Origin: Ceratothoa steindachneri
Lineage: Eukaryota > Arthropoda > Malacostraca > Isopoda > Cymothoidae
DNA: 64,000 nt
Assembly (NCBI GenBank): GCA_963969495.1
Contig: OZ018321.1
Coordinates: forward strand, 107,150,557-107,214,556
Direction of reading: 5' to 3'
Part shown: in pieces, positions 11,584 through 22,960 of the stretch
How the letters are laid out: every line of letters starts with the position of its first letter
How positions within the stretch are numbered: the stretch's first letter is position 1
The notes under the pieces: model-generated
Seen by the model: only the letters and a program-made list of their open reading frames with translations
Told to the model about the DNA's origin: nothing
The model's database searches: none
Position numbers and translations under genes: made by a program

Positions 11584-11843
11584 ACTCTCAGAAATTTACT
11601 AAGGAAAAAGTTAACACTCACCCCCAAAAAAAATTCTTGCTCAGGATTGCTGCCAGTTATCTTCCCCAAAAGTATTAATCACTAATGTATTTATTATACA
11701 GTGATTGATGTATTAAATAAATACAAGAAAAATTACACACCCAAATCAGTATTATATCCCAATCTTACAATGAGAATCAGGAGCTTCCTGTAAGACAACC
11801 TTCCAGAACAAAGCCAGACAGCCAACTGAAAAGCCAGACATCC

Positions 11844-12251
11844 TCATTCTTCTTCCATTCTCGCTTCCTCAAACCCATTTGTCTTCTTATATTTCACACT
11901 CATCTTCATCCTCTTACATTGCTCTATTGTTCTCTCTTTCATGGCATCCCACTTAGGCTCACCCACACTCATAATCATCCAGTAAAAATCTTTCATATGC
12001 CCATCCAGAAACTTGCACAACTCTTTCACCCAAAACCTATTATTCTCCCCAAATTTTTCCTTACAATAACTTTCATACTCTTTCAAAAACACTTTCACAT
12101 CTTTTGTTCCTTCCACTCTAAACTTACTTAACTTTGGCACTTCTCTGATCAATAAACTCTGATGAACCTCAGCATCACTTTCACTCTCTTCTTTCCCACT
12201 TTCACTCATGCCTTCATTCAAACTGAAATATAAAGAATCAATGCTAGCCAT
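11844..12251 (-). CDS. Ty3/gypsy gag-like ORF, probably truncated
   Basis: The 135-codon frame starts MASIDSLYFSLNEG and is strongly charged. Its middle region (VKVFLKEYESYCKEKFGENN) resembles the helical capsid start of retrotransposon Gag. It lies between the primer binding site and the CR1 insertion. The minus-strand sequence from 12252 to 12655 contains further Glu/Arg-rich peptide in broken frames, perhaps an N-terminal extension. No CCHC knuckle is present, so the C-terminal part is missing or lies in the interrupted region. Confidence 0.55.
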   Translation of the reverse strand: MASIDSLYFSLNEGMSESGKEESESDAEVHQSLLIREVPKLSKFRVEGTKDVKVFLKEYESYCKEKFGENNRFWVKELCKFLDGHMKDFYWMIMSVGEPKWDAMKERTIEQCKRMKMSVKYKKTNGFEEARMEEE

Positions 12252-12655
12252 TCGGGTCCTTTCCTGTCAGTCTGGGAATCTAGCCTTCAGGGTCTTTTTT
12301 TTTCAGTGCTTAGTCACTTGCGGGGGTTCATTTAAGTCTGCCAATCCCTTCTTCTCCATCATTTCCATTACAAGTGGAGTTGAGGCCAAAGCACCACCAA
12401 TTGCACCTGATTCTCCCATTCAGCCTTCGCATCAATCTTTCCTCCATTCATACCTAACTGTCTTTAATCCTCTCTTCCATCTCATTTTTCTCTTCAAACT
12501 ATCATTCTCTTCTCTCAACTGCACATTTTCTCTGTCTTTCTGCAGCAATTACTCAATTAATCTCATTTCCAACTCCATGGCCCTAATATATTCCTCCTAT
12601 ATCAGGAAAAAAAAACACAGGCTCTCACTCCTCTACTTCCTCAAACCACCAGGCA

Positions 12656-12673
12656 GTCCCTGTTCGGGTGCTA
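12656..12673 (-). promoter_or_regulatory. tRNA-Lys-type primer binding site
   Basis: The minus strand reads TAGCACCCGAACAGGGAC, which differs at two positions from TGGCGCCCGAACAGGGAC, the complement of the 3' end of tRNA-Lys(UUU). It sits six bases inside the 5' LTR remnant, as expected for the first-strand primer. Confidence 0.75.
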
Positions 12674-12679
12674 AAAATA

Positions 12680-12724
12680 TGTGACGGCGGGATCGTGACT
12701 CCCTCACCAATTCTTCCCACCGTC
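12680..12724 (-). repeat. 5' LTR remnant (last 45 bp) of the Ty3/gypsy element
   Basis: TGTGACGGCGGGATCG and the following bases match the outer end of the 3' LTR at 3840-3884, with differences mostly C/T or G/A. The match stops where homology to the I/Nimb LINE ORF1 begins, so the rest of this LTR is deleted. The remnant also has imperfect inverted ends (TGACGGCGGG and CCCACCGTCA). Confidence 0.7.
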
Positions 12725-13430
12725 ATCTACCCCAAGGCATCACAGATCCCATTAGAAAACTCTTGTCCTGATTTGTTTTTTTTTGGTCAGCAAGCCTACC
12801 TCCATTGGGAAAGACTTGAGATGCATGACTACAGGACTGTAGGAAGCCATAGTCCAACTGGTCCCTACTATCAATTGCACTTCTAAGGAAGCTGTCTATA
12901 TTGAGCTGCTGCCACTGGGAGCGGTCAATTTTGGGCTGCATGCCTGCTCTCTTGGCAGTCCCCAGTAATAGGAAAGTGGGGACAGCCACTGGTGGAGAGA
13001 AGGATGACTCCAAAGAAGGGGCTGAGGGGGAAGCAACCTCACCTATAGGTATATGAGAGTAAACCTCCTCTCCGCTAAAAGCAGGTGGGAGTAGCCACTA
13101 AGAAAGCACAAGGATACCTCCTCCTCTTCTGAGATAGAGCTGCCTGAGGGCGACTCCAAAAATGGCAAAAGGGAAGCCCCTTTGCTGCATGAAGATGGTG
13201 AGAGGGCAACCCCTTCACTAGTCGAAGGGATATCTTGTGTTACATCATCCCTTACACCAAGGGAGGGCAAGGTCACGCTTAAAGGCATCTCTCCTTGCAT
13301 TAACAGTCACCCACTATTTACTACAGTTTTTGCCTTGATCAGAAAAAAAGGAATAAAATGGATGGGAAGGAGATACTATGATCTCCCAATGCCTTGGGAG
13401 GTTAAGAGAAAAGTCTCCATAAGTTCATAA
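12725..13430 (-). pseudogene. I/Nimb-like LINE copy 1, ORF1 N-terminal part and 5' region
   Basis: Minus-strand frames 12723-13013 and 13043-13300 match the N-terminal part of the intact ORF1 at 22934-25276, with SPPVAVPTFLLLGTAKRAG against SPVAVPHLLSKGTAKKAS. The nucleotide stretch AAGGCATCACAGATCCCATT aligns with 24901-24921. The copy ends near 13430. It is the upstream partner of 2986-3839, so the two parts flank the gypsy insertion. Confidence 0.7.
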
Positions 13431-13439
13431 AATTCCAGA

Positions 13440-14230
13440 ATGTGATTGTTTACACATAATCGGTCCACAGGTTCGAGCCAAGATGAGCCTTGACAACCTG
13501 GCCAGCCATTCAGAAATTATCCTCAAGCTTTCGCCATAAGGAATGGTACCAATGTAGCCAACTTATCTGTGTACTGGAGGAAGGTGAGCAGACTTGATGG
13601 ACCAACACACCTTGTACCTAATACTTTCCTTAGCCAGCAGTCTTTCAGCCCTTGTAGCAGGTAGGGACCTCACAGTTTACATGCGACTTAACTAATGGCC
13701 CATAAGAGGATGAAAGTGCACAGGGCAATTAACATAATGACATAACACCCCATCACTGAAGGGGCATTCAGAGTGGACAAAATGATTGATGACTTTGTGA
13801 TGAAGGGAGCTGGTAGGTTTAATGGTGTTGAATCATACCAGCCTAATTTGTGGGAGAATGGTTTTTGCTGGAACTGAATCCTGAACCTTGTATTTTGATA
13901 TATATTGAAATTTTTTTAACATTCCTTAGACTATGATTAATTCCCTTAACTATCTTGACACAGTGTTGGGGAAAGGTATAATTGATGTTATCCATGCCAT
14001 ATTTTAAAGTCCTCCTTTCTTCAGAAATAACACACTCGTTAGGATTTTAGTAGGGTATTGGGGACATATTCTGACTGGTAAGAAGTCCTGCAGCAAAAAG
14101 GGTGTTAAATTATTATTATTTTTTTAATAAAATGCTGGGGATTATAGACATCAGGTAACAAAGTAAAGGTCTAGAGAAGACCTACAAAACTCACTCCTAG
14201 AATACATAAAATAAATGATGTATAAAGGTT
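13440..14230. other. No gene seen
   Basis: AT-rich sequence with a GGTTCGAGCC word near 13473 that resembles a pol III B box but has no convincing A box. Part of 13760-13930 may be further degenerate LINE sequence. Confidence 0.4.
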
Positions 14231-14239
14231 GCTAATACT

Positions 14240-14560
14240 TTTGGTTAAGCAAAGGATGCTTAGGGGGAGAAGGGAACTTAATCCAGGTATTTAAAATATT
14301 TTTAGGATTATATGACATCAGCACAGATATCTTCTTTGAAAGAGATTGTACTACTCATGGGCACTGCATGGAGCTAAAGAAAAAGTTTGTATATAATAAT
14401 GCAAGTACTTTTTTTTGTAATAAAATAGTTAATGCATGGAATGACCTACCCCTAACAGTAGTTAATATTATATCTCTATCCCACTTAAAAGTAAACTATG
14501 TAGGCAAATGTGATATTGGGAAGGTTTAGATGAGTCTCTTGAATGGATGTGGGATTGTAC
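14240..14560 (+). pseudogene. Degenerate CR1-like LINE ORF2 C-terminal fragment
   Basis: The plus strand, read across frames, gives IQVFKIF near 14283, a KFVYNNAS-like stretch, and NAWNDLPLTVVN near 14432-14467, the standard C-terminal signature of CR1/L2 ORF2. Many stops are present. Flanking sequence is AT-rich. Confidence 0.55.
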
Positions 14561-14569
14561 ATATTACTA

Positions 14570-15770
14570 CCATATGTATACATATATGTAGAATAAGGGA
14601 TGGTATATGGCAGGGATGAACAAGGTGTGCCATAGTGGCCTTTTATTTCCCTTCTATATGTGATTACCATTACAAACTTACACTCCCTTAGTGAGAAACT
14701 CCATTAACACCAATTAATATAAAGATAACCAGATCATCTGACATAGGAATTTTTAACCCTAAAAGCACCACAGAGAAAAACTACCATTAGGAATACAATG
14801 GAATTTTCCATAGGCCTAAAACTGTAAGAAGACCAATTGGTCCAAGCAGTGGTTGTACACCCGGGACCTTTTGGTCCACACAGCACTTTAAGGGTTAATG
14901 GTAACAAAACAACTTAGAATATTAATTTCATAGATATTTTGAATTACCTGACTAAAAACTAATGTTTTCAATTAGATGTCAGCTCAACTAGATTGTTGAA
15001 ACTATTATTGTATTAATTACATATTTCAAACCTACAAGGAATGTTATAGGCAGTTCCAAATATTTAATAATACTTACAGCATATAAGAAGCACACCCAGC
15101 CAACCCAAGATAAAAAGATAACATCTCAGAACTTTTAATTTCTTGCACCATCTCATTGTATTAAATAACAGTCTTATAGGGAGTTTGTGTTATATGGTCT
15201 TGATTATCTTCTGTCCTAGATTTAAATTACAATCAAATATGCTTCTAATTAATACATAAATAATACCTGAAAACTTATAAAGGATAATGTGGAAGAAACA
15301 GTTAAAGGTTTCATTTGTTGGGATAGATTTCCTATGAGGTTACCTAGCAGTATAATAAACCAAAATTAGTTTAGTGTTTATCTGTAAAGCAAAGAATAAA
15401 GCAACTTAAATGTGTTATTTGTTTGCACAAAAGAATATCTGATATTTACCTAATTTGATAGAAGTTAACTTTGGAATTTTAAAGTGATAGCTTAAAATAT
15501 CATGCATATATTGAAGAATTTAATCATTAATTTTTAACTCTTCAAGTTATCCTCTCCAAATACTATCTTACTTCATAAGAATGTCAGGTTCACTAAAAGC
15601 AATGGAGCCTATCTAGATGAACTGCTTGCCAAGCTCAAGTACCAAAACCAAAAAAAAATGCCTACAAAGGATAGTGTCAATTCACAAATGGAACTAGAAT
15701 AGTCAGTACAAAATAAAATAGATCAAACAGTCCTTGTCAGATTATATCTAAACTAACCATATAGTGCTTA
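14570..15770. other. AT-rich sequence, no gene seen
   Basis: I see no coding, RNA or terminal-repeat signal in this 1.2-kb stretch. A short GACCAATTGGTC-like palindromic area lies near 14830. Confidence 0.4.
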
Positions 15771-15779
15771 GTTATAAAC

Positions 15780-16330
15780 TCACAAAGAATCACTACAAAC
15801 CAATTACCAAATGTTTGTTCAAATATCTAACCTAGACTGCCTTATCATCAGTTTCTCATCATGACCCCTTATCCTCTCCTTACCCAATAACTCGAAAAAT
15901 TCTAGCAAGGTGTTATCATTTGAATGTGTAAAGCTTTAAATACACAAATCATATTCTCCCTAACCAATCTACACCTAACAGAAAATACTTTCAACTCATT
16001 CATAGCCCAGTCTACTGAGTCCTGGCATAAGCTTAGTAACCCTACACTGAACCTTTTCAATCCTATTCAAGTCTTGCACCATGTACAAAGACCAAATCTA
16101 ACAATGATATTCTAGATATCTTGCATAAGGATTATATGACCTTAAAATCACATCTGCTTTTAAATGATACATATCTCATTATAAGACCTAACATTTTGTT
16201 GACTTTGTTCCTGGCTTCAAGACAACTTGTACCTTAGCATCTTTTGAGTTGATAACTTCTAAATCCTTTAATTCATCAACTACTTTTCACCAACTACCAT
16301 TCAGATCATAATAAAAAGTGGCAGCACAAT
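15780..16330 (-). pseudogene. Old CR1/L2-like reverse transcriptase C-terminal fragment
   Basis: The minus strand, read across frames, gives VRPYLEYH near 16125, then NRIEKVQCRVTKLMPGLS near 16010-16065, the post-RT region of CR1/L2 ORF2. Stops and indels are frequent, so this is an old copy. Confidence 0.6.
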
Positions 16331-16639
16331 TTGTTTTAATTTGAGAATAGGAAAAGGTAGAACATCAACAAACATTGCCAAAACTAGTTTTCATAAGGGG
16401 GGGGGGGGCGGGTGGATATGGAAAACAAAGAAACTTGCTGAATCAGGTTAACTGGGATATAAAATTCAGTGGTAGGTAAGAATACTTTGGAGATGTGGAA
16501 TACTTTTAAGACTATTAAACGTAGTCTAAGAGCAGTACATCTCAACAAAGGACATTAGGAAGAAATGTGAGAAAGCCATTATTGTGGAATCATAAGACAG
16601 GAAAGTTTCTGAGAAGAAAAGAGCATACAAAAGATTACA

Positions 16640-17120
16640 GGGAAAAGGGACTGCTGGAAATCTGAACCATTATAAGTTAAGTAGGAATGAATTAAATAAG
16701 ATAATTAAGAAAAGCAAAAAGGCAGCAGAAATTAATTTTATTTAACTATTATAAAATCAATAACTAATCGAGCAAAGATAAATAAAAGAGATTCTTAAGT
16801 TATATTTATGATAGTTCTACGTCAGGGGAGAGGGGGGGGGAGCTGAAGACCATTAATGTATATGGATATAGAAATCATTAAAAGGCTAATATAATTGAGT
16901 TAAATACTAGTAAGGCATCTGGCCCAAATGACAATCACTCTAGATTAATCAAAGGTCGGTGTAGATAGTATTACCGTAGCTCTTGAGAAGATAACTAGTT
17001 TAGAGAAATACCTAATGATTGGAAAATAACGAATAGCAAAGTGTCAAATTTTGATGATAAAACTAAATTGCAGCTGTAATCAAAGAAGTTGAGTGTAGCT
17101 TTAAAGTGCAGAGTGACTTA
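16640..17120 (+). pseudogene. CR1-type LINE fragment, left part (host of the L2 insertion)
   Basis: The plus strand, read across frames, gives ARNELNKIIKK-like peptide near 16682, NTSKASGPND near 16908 and FDDKTKLAAVIKEVE near 17048-17090, ending in KVQSDL at 17120. This matches the linker-to-RT region of LINE B (30292-33699). The matching sequence resumes at about 25965, so the L2-like LINE and everything inside it was inserted here. Confidence 0.65.
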
Positions 17121-17534
17121 AATAATAATAATAAGTATTTATAATGCGCCCTTCAGGGCTGTTAGCCCTCACAGAGCAAAGGTTGTGTAGCAAGTGTAGA
17201 GAAAGTTTACTGGGAAGAGAAGGTAATTCTGAAGAGATGAGTCTTCAGGAGACATTTAAAAGTAGCAAGGGAGGGAGAGGATCGGACTTCGGCAGGAAGA
17301 GCATTCCAGAGTCTAGGAACACAAACTGAGAAGGAACAGTCACCCATCAAGCAGAGGACAGAACAAGGAGTGTTCAGGAGGGGAGCAAGGTTAGACCGGA
17401 GTGCCAGAGGAGTTTGACGATGGGAGAGGGTAGACAGGAGATAAGGTGGAGCCTCGAGGTTTAGGGCCTTGTAGGTGATGAGAAGAATTTTATAGTGGGT
17501 ACAGAAGTGAATAGATAATGAGTGTAGCTCCTGT

Positions 17535-17676
17535 TGTAAATATTGTATTTTTTTTCGTGTTAGTAAAGGACTGTACATACAATCCGTTTCATTCTCCTTC
17601 GATTTCTCACGTCCGGATTAGTGTAGGAAGCGGGTTGGATCGATTGGGGTTAGTCTAAATTTTTCGGCCCGCTACA
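17535..17676 (-). repeat. 142-bp LTR-like insertion of the TGTAGCGGGC family, with 4-bp TSD
   Basis: On the minus strand it begins TGTAGCGGGCCGAAAAATTT and ends ATACAATATTTACA, so it has TG...CA ends. CTGT flanks both sides (17531-17534 and 17677-17680). The same 141-142 bp recur at 32032-32172 with only one base difference, in a poly-T run. Confidence 0.75.
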
Positions 17677-18300
17677 CTGTAACAGAGGCATCGAAGGAGG
17701 ATTTGGGTAGCATAGTTTTGAACTAGTTGTAGGGGGCAAAGTGACAAAGAAGGTAGATTAACTAGAAGAGAATTGCAGTAGTCTAAGCGTGAGGTGGCGA
17801 AGGCATGAATAGCAGTCTCAAGGTTTTGTCAATCAAAATGGGATCGAACACATGAAAAGTTGCAGAGGAAACTGAGGGAAGACTTACAGTTATGATGGAT
17901 GTGCGGTTTAAATGAGAGTTGCTCATTGAAAAAAGCACCAAGATTACTGACAGTAACAGAGAAGGTGACATTGGTTTCCCCAAGGCTAAGGGAGGGAAAG
18001 AGAGCTTTAGATTTCTCCACCATCAAAGCGGTACCAACAAGGCGAACTTCAGTTTTATTGTGGTTAAGTTTAAGAAAGTTGGCAGACAGCCCTTCGTTTA
18101 TGGAGGTGTAGGCTGAAAGGAGCTTAGTAATTGATTGAACGAATTACACAGGGGATGAGGAAAGGTATATGAGTGTCATCAGCATAGAGGTGGAAGGACA
18201 GGCCCAAATTGTGAAGAAGGGAACCAAGAGGAAGTAATTAGATGTGAAAGAGGAGGGGACCAAGGACTGAGCCCTGAGGCACCCCAAAATGAATAGGCGT

Positions 18301-18857
18301 TGTAGCGGGCTGAAAATCTAGACTAACCCGCGTTCCAACCTTATCCTAGGATTTATGGACCTTGAGAACCTTGAGGAAGAATTGATACGATTTGATATAC
18401 AGTCCTTTAATTTACAAAAAAAATACAGTTATATTTACAGTTTATTTTACAAAAAAAATAGATAAACACAAGTGCACATTCAAATAAATATTTTAGACAA
18501 ATTGTAATTTTCCCAACCAAAAACAAAATAAAGTATGGCGGGCGCAGAGAACAAATGTCAACAACCCAACCAAGGTCCACACAACAAATCAATCACAACA
18601 AAAAAAAAACACCCGAACGAGAAGGGGCACAGGGCTATTTCTTGGCGCTGGGAGGGGGGGGAACGGTGGTAGTAGCAGTCTTGTCAAATAAGAAGGGGCA
18701 CAGGCTCGTCAGCCAATGCAGGTAGGCAGTGCAGGATTCTTCTTACAGTGCATAAAAGCTTCCACTCTCTAAGTGAACATCCACGTGCACACGACAAATT
18801 CCCCTTTATAACTTTTATAATTCTAGATATTTACTTACTGTTATAACTGATTTAACA
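18301..18857 (+). repeat. 557-bp solo LTR of the TGTAGCGGGC family
   Basis: It starts TGTAGCGGGCTGAAAATC and ends GATTTAACA. GCGT (18297-18300) and GCAT (18858-18861) flank it as a 4-bp target duplication with one change, and L2 coding sequence continues on either side. Its first 150 bp resemble the element at 17535-17676 read in the opposite orientation. A minus-strand frame at 18407-18592 has no family resemblance. Confidence 0.65.
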
Positions 18858-19019
18858 GCATGGGCTCGGAGGAGAGGTCATCAAGCATGACCGACTGAGT
18901 GCAGGAGGAGAGGTATGAGCAGAACCAAGAAAGTGCAGTGCCTGAGAGACCAACCAAGGAAAGTTTGAAGACGATCAAGGAGGACAGTGTGGTTGATGGT
19001 GTCGAAAGCAGAGGAGAGG

Positions 19020-19032
19020 TCTAGGAGGACTA
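19020..19032. repeat. Left target-site duplication of I/Nimb LINE copy 2
   Basis: TCTAGGAGGACTA occurs here and again at 25911-25923, flanking the LINE on both sides. Coordinates are good to one base. Confidence 0.9.
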
Positions 19033-19209
19033 TTTTTTTTTTTTTTTTTAATTAAGGGGCTATATGGCGACTGCCGACTTAGGCATTAGTCGCCGTAAAC
19101 AAACAGCCTAGTTCTAGGCTACTTTAAAAATTAAACAGGAAACAATAAAAAGAAATAACAATAACAATAAAAAAGCAATAACAAAAACAACAACAACAAT
19201 TAAACCGGG
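19033..19209 (-). other. 3' UTR and oligo(A) tail of LINE copy 2
   Basis: The minus strand ends in about 17 A, preceded by GCAGTCGCCATATAGCCCC-type sequence and an A-rich AACAATAAAAAG-type stretch. A continuous A tail next to the target duplication is the mark of target-primed insertion. Confidence 0.8.
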
Positions 19210-22200
19210 TTAAATGAAAGGGAGAAGGCCAGCCTCCCCCAAAAAGTCAATAAGTCCACTAGTCATGGTGCACGCACTCATCCCGAGTACAAGGGAGAGG
19301 CGGTAGCGACCCCGCCCATCCCGGTACCGGGACAGGTATCGTGCGCGAAGATCACCCAGACTGGGACATTCGACAAGAATGTGCCGAACAGTCTGGGGGA
19401 CGACGCAGTCGTTGCAATAGGGCGCATGCGAGCGCTCCATCAAGTAGCGATGCGTCACACGAGTGTGTCCGATTCGAAGACGACAGAAAGCAACCTGAAG
19501 CCGCCGCGGCATTGGGGGATAGGTCCATGGGAACAGTCGCGGCGCAATGGCACGCAACTTTAAGTTCCCCTCGACCGTCTCCCATCTTCTTTGCCAAGCA
19601 GTCCGAAGAGCTGCCCGTATTCCTGCCATGTAGTCAGTGTGAGGAAGAGCGAAACGCTGGTCCGGTCGCAGAGTCCTCGCGGACTCTTTGGCGCCCTCAT
19701 CGGCGCGCTCATTCCCCGCAATTCCTACATGTCCAGGAACCCAGCAGAAGATAATCTCGACATCTGCCCGGCTCGCCAAAACCGTGGCGTCACGGATTTC
19801 GCGAACCAGGGGATGCGAAGATTCCAATGCCCCGAGAGCACTCAGGGCGCTTTGTGAGTCGCTATAGATCACAATCCGGTCTCCGAACCGGGCACGTCGC
19901 GTAATCTCCCGTACCGAGTGGTGTATTGCCACCAGCTCGGCCGTGAAGACAGACGCAGCGCCTGGTAGAGCCCCGCTGACTTCAAACAGAGGGGATACGG
20001 CGTGGAAGCCGACCCCCTCTTGGGACTTGGAGCCATCCGTATACACTGGCACGGTACCAGCGTGACACGATGTGTGCTCCAAAAAGGTCGAACGCAATAC
20101 TCCCGGCGCAGTACAAGCTTTGGGAGCAGAGGCGTGGCGACAAATAGCCAAATGTGGTACCCTCCAGGGTGGCGTCCTGGGCAGAACCAGGGGCGCCACC
20201 GGCCCGAGAGCTATATCTACCTCTCGAAGGAGTTTCCTGGCCCTAAACCCAAAGGGCTTAGGGTATGACTGGCGTCTCTCGGCGGCATAGGCACCATCGA
20301 GATCAGCTGCGGATGCAGTGAGAGCTGTTGGCGACTGAGGGAGGCGCCGGGCTCGCGCGTACAGGCGAGTGATGCACTGCACGCGGCGCAGAGCGAGTGG
20401 CATCTCCCCAGCATCGACCAACAGGCTCTCAATGGGGGAAGTGCGGAGGGCACCGGTCGCAAGGCGAAGGCCGGTGTGGTGGATCGAATCCACCTTCCGC
20501 AATAAACGCTCGGCTGCGGATGCATAAAACTCGCATCCGTAGTAGAGCTTCGAGCGAACAAAGGATCGATAAAAAAGTAAGGCGGTAGCCCTTATCAGCG
20601 CCCCAAGCGCTGAACGTCACGGAACGGAGAATGTCCATGGCACGGGTACAAGAGACCCTAAGGCTGCGAATATGAGCCTCCCAGGTGAGGCGTCGGTCGA
20701 ATACAAGACCAAGGAAACGGTGCGACTCAACCACATCCAGGCGCACCCCATTAACAAACAAATCTGGGTCGGGGTGAAGCCGTGGATGGCGGCAGAAGTG
20801 CACCACCTTAGTCTTGGCCAAAGAAAACCGAAACCTGTGCGCTTCGGCATAGCGAGAGACGCGGTTCAATGCCTGTTGGAGTCGACGCTCCAGAGTTGGC
20901 ATCTGGGCCGCGCCAAAAGAGATCGAAAGGTCGTCCACGTAGAGCGTAGCGAGAACATCTTCCGGCAGCACCGAGGTGATGCCGTTGATGCTCAGGGCGA
21001 AGAGTGTGACACTGAGGACACTTCCCTGCGGGACACCCTCTTCCTGCTCCTTTGGGGCAGAGAGGGCTCCCCCCACCCGTACGCGGAATCGACGATCTCG
21101 CAAAAATTCAGATATAAACATTGGGAGGCGTCCCCTCGCCCCCATCGTGTGGAGAGTCTCCATGATACCGTATCGCCATGCGGTATCATAGGCCTTCTCC
21201 AGATCAAAAAACACCGTGGCGTAGTGCTGTCTACGAAGGAAAGCCTCGCAGACGGCATTTTCCAGTCGGAGCAGAGCATCCGACGTGGAGTGAAACTTAC
21301 GGAAGCCGCACTGTGCAGAAGACAGATGGCCTCCGCTGTCCAGGAAATAGGCTAATCTAACATTTACCAATTTCTCCATCAACTTGCACACGCAAGAGGT
21401 TAGAGAGATTGGGCGGAAACCGGTCGGAGTAGAGTGATCTCTCCCCGGCTTGCGAAAGGCGAGCACAGTAGCGATTCACCAGGAGTCTGGGAGAAGACCT
21501 TCCACCCAGATCATGTTGAACAGATCTAACAGAAAGGCCATGCCTCGCTCACCCAGGTGTCGAAGCATGGCGTACGGGACGGCGTACGGGACATCGTCCG
21601 GACCATGGGCGGTGTCCGCGCAAGAAGCGAGAGCGGAACGCAACTCACTCACAGTAAACTTGTCGTTGAAGGGTTCTCCGCCTCTGGAGGTAAAGTCCAG
21701 CCGGCGGCCTTCCGCGACATCACGACGTGCATTGAATGCTGGCGGAGCAGCATCACGGCTAGAGAATGCGGAGAAAGCGGTCGCTAAGGATTCCGCCACG
21801 GACGCGGGGTCCGAGAATGCGGTCCCATTCTCCTGGAGAACGGGAGGGGGGTCCTGCGAGAACTTGCCCCGAATCCTTTTGACTCGCTTCCACACCTCAG
21901 CTAAAGGGGTCTTCCCGTTAAGTGAAGACACGTATGCCCGCCAAGAAGAGCGGCGGGCGTGCTTCGAAATATACCGGAACCTAGCCTTAGCCCGACGAAA
22001 TTCAGCGACAGTGAAATCGTTCGGGCGGCGCTTATAGCGCATGTAGGCATAACGCTTCTGTTTGAGGGCCGTCTCACACTCGGCCGACCACCATGGGAGT
22101 GGTCGGCGTGCAAAACAGCCAGACGTCCTAGGAATAGTAGTCAGGCCCACGGCAATGAGGTTGCCGGAGAACTCAACGGCCTCATCTACCGACCTAAACT

Positions 22201-22960
22201 CCTCGACTGAGATAGAGAATTCAGTCATTTCCTGAAATGCAGGCCACCGCGCCCGCGCCAAGCACCACCTATGTGGTCTCTCAGGCGGCAGTTGCCCTGA
22301 AAATGATATTTGAATGGGAAAGTGATCACTACCATGGAGGTCATCGACCACCCCCCAATCAAAATCAGGCTGTGCATCCGAAGAGCACAAAGATAGGTCA
22401 AGGCAAGAAAATGAAGCGGTTCTCGGACAGTGATGCGTAAACTCATCCACGTTTAGGACGCCCATCTCAAGCTCTTCGATCAGATCGGCAAGGACTTGTC
22501 CCCTGGGATTTATGGAGTAATCTCCCCAGAGAGGATGCCTGCCGTTCAGATCTCTAAGCAAGAGATAGGGCCTCGGCAACCGTGCAACGACGCGGCGGAA
22601 GTCCCCCGCGTCGAAGTCAGCTGACGGTGGAATGTACGCAGAAATGATAGTATACCTCCTATCCAGGTGCAGCTGCATAGCCACTGCCTGAAAGGAGGTA
22701 TCTAAAGAGAAAGGAAGAACGGAGACATCATGCCGGGTATAAACCGCGCATCCCCCAGCCCGGCCATCCCGCGGTGGTGGGGTCGCAAGACCCTTATACC
22801 CCAGGAGGGCAGGCAGCGGGCACGCGCCTAGCATGGTCTCCTGCAAAAAAATAGCTAACGGGGTTCGGGACGAGACGAGCCTCCGCAGCTCCTCCCAGTT
22901 GGCAATTCCATTGAAGGAATATGCCCTCCAGGCCTAGCTCGGAGGAGACGCGGGGGCCCT
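19210..22960 (-). pseudogene. LINE copy 2 ORF2: endonuclease, reverse transcriptase, RNase H
   Basis: Endonuclease lies in 21476-22846, with IISAYIPPS, LLLRDLNGRHPLWGD and GSDHFPIQ. RT lies in 20429-21466, with GFRPISLTSCVCKLMEK, FFDLEKAYDTAW, GVPQGSVLS and YVDD near 20930-20945. RNase H lies in 19210-20502, with VYTDGSKS, FTAELVAI, IYSDSQSAL and NERADEGAK supplying the catalytic acids. Breaks are a frameshift at the ORF2 start near 22870, a TGA near 21476 where the reading needs CGA (Arg), and one extra T in a T run near 20575. Repairing these is not needed to recognise a once complete protein of about 1,250 residues. Confidence 0.9.

Larger units (their letters stand above)
7303..11830 (-). 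mobile_element. CR1-clade LINE (LINE A), nearly full length
   Basis: Minus-strand order is ORF1 with an SGNH esterase-like domain (10444-11583), ORF2 endonuclease plus reverse transcriptase (7566-10440), a 3' UTR, and a 3' end rich in TTCTTATG-like octamers near 7303-7330, as CR1 elements have. It interrupts the Ty3/gypsy element between gag and protease. The 5' limit is uncertain (11584-11830), since the junction with gypsy sequence has no clear duplication. Segments matching this element occur at 33885-34848 with very few differences. Confidence 0.75.
3840..12724 (-). mobile_element. Ty3/gypsy LTR retrotransposon, RT-less and interrupted by a CR1 LINE
   Basis: Minus-strand order is: 5' LTR remnant (12680-12724), tRNA-Lys-type primer binding site (12656-12673), gag-like ORF (11844-12251), CR1 insertion (about 7303-11830), retropepsin (6525-7273), integrase (5040-6512), purine tract (4735-4746), 3' LTR (3840-4734). 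No reverse transcriptase or RNase H frame is visible between protease and integrase. The element sits inside an I/Nimb-like LINE ORF1. Compared with the intact LINE copy, about 400 bp of LINE target sequence and nearly all of the 5' LTR are missing, so a deletion followed insertion on the right side. Confidence 0.8.
17136..19032 (-). pseudogene. L2-like LINE ORF2 reverse transcriptase, 3' half, interrupted
   Basis: The minus strand gives VLLDLSSAFDTINHT (18970-19030), then GVPQGSVLGP and FHLYADDTHI (about 18175-18290) with the YADD catalytic box. It continues with SLGETNVTFSVTVSNLGAFF (17829-18026) and ends in the L2-type C-terminus ALNLEAPPYL and PRLWNALPAEVR (17207-17578). The enzyme would perform target-primed reverse transcription. 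The two LTR-like insertions split the frame, and small indels add further breaks. Confidence 0.8.

Noticed and set aside
13460..13560. tRNA-derived SINE around GGTTCGAGCC
   Set aside because: No A box at the right distance and no tail. Too weak to list as a feature.
19341..22446. Long plus-strand open frames (19341-19754, 20672-21355, 21450-22037 and others)
   Set aside because: They are antisense shadows of the GC-rich I/Nimb ORF2 and carry no family motifs of their own.
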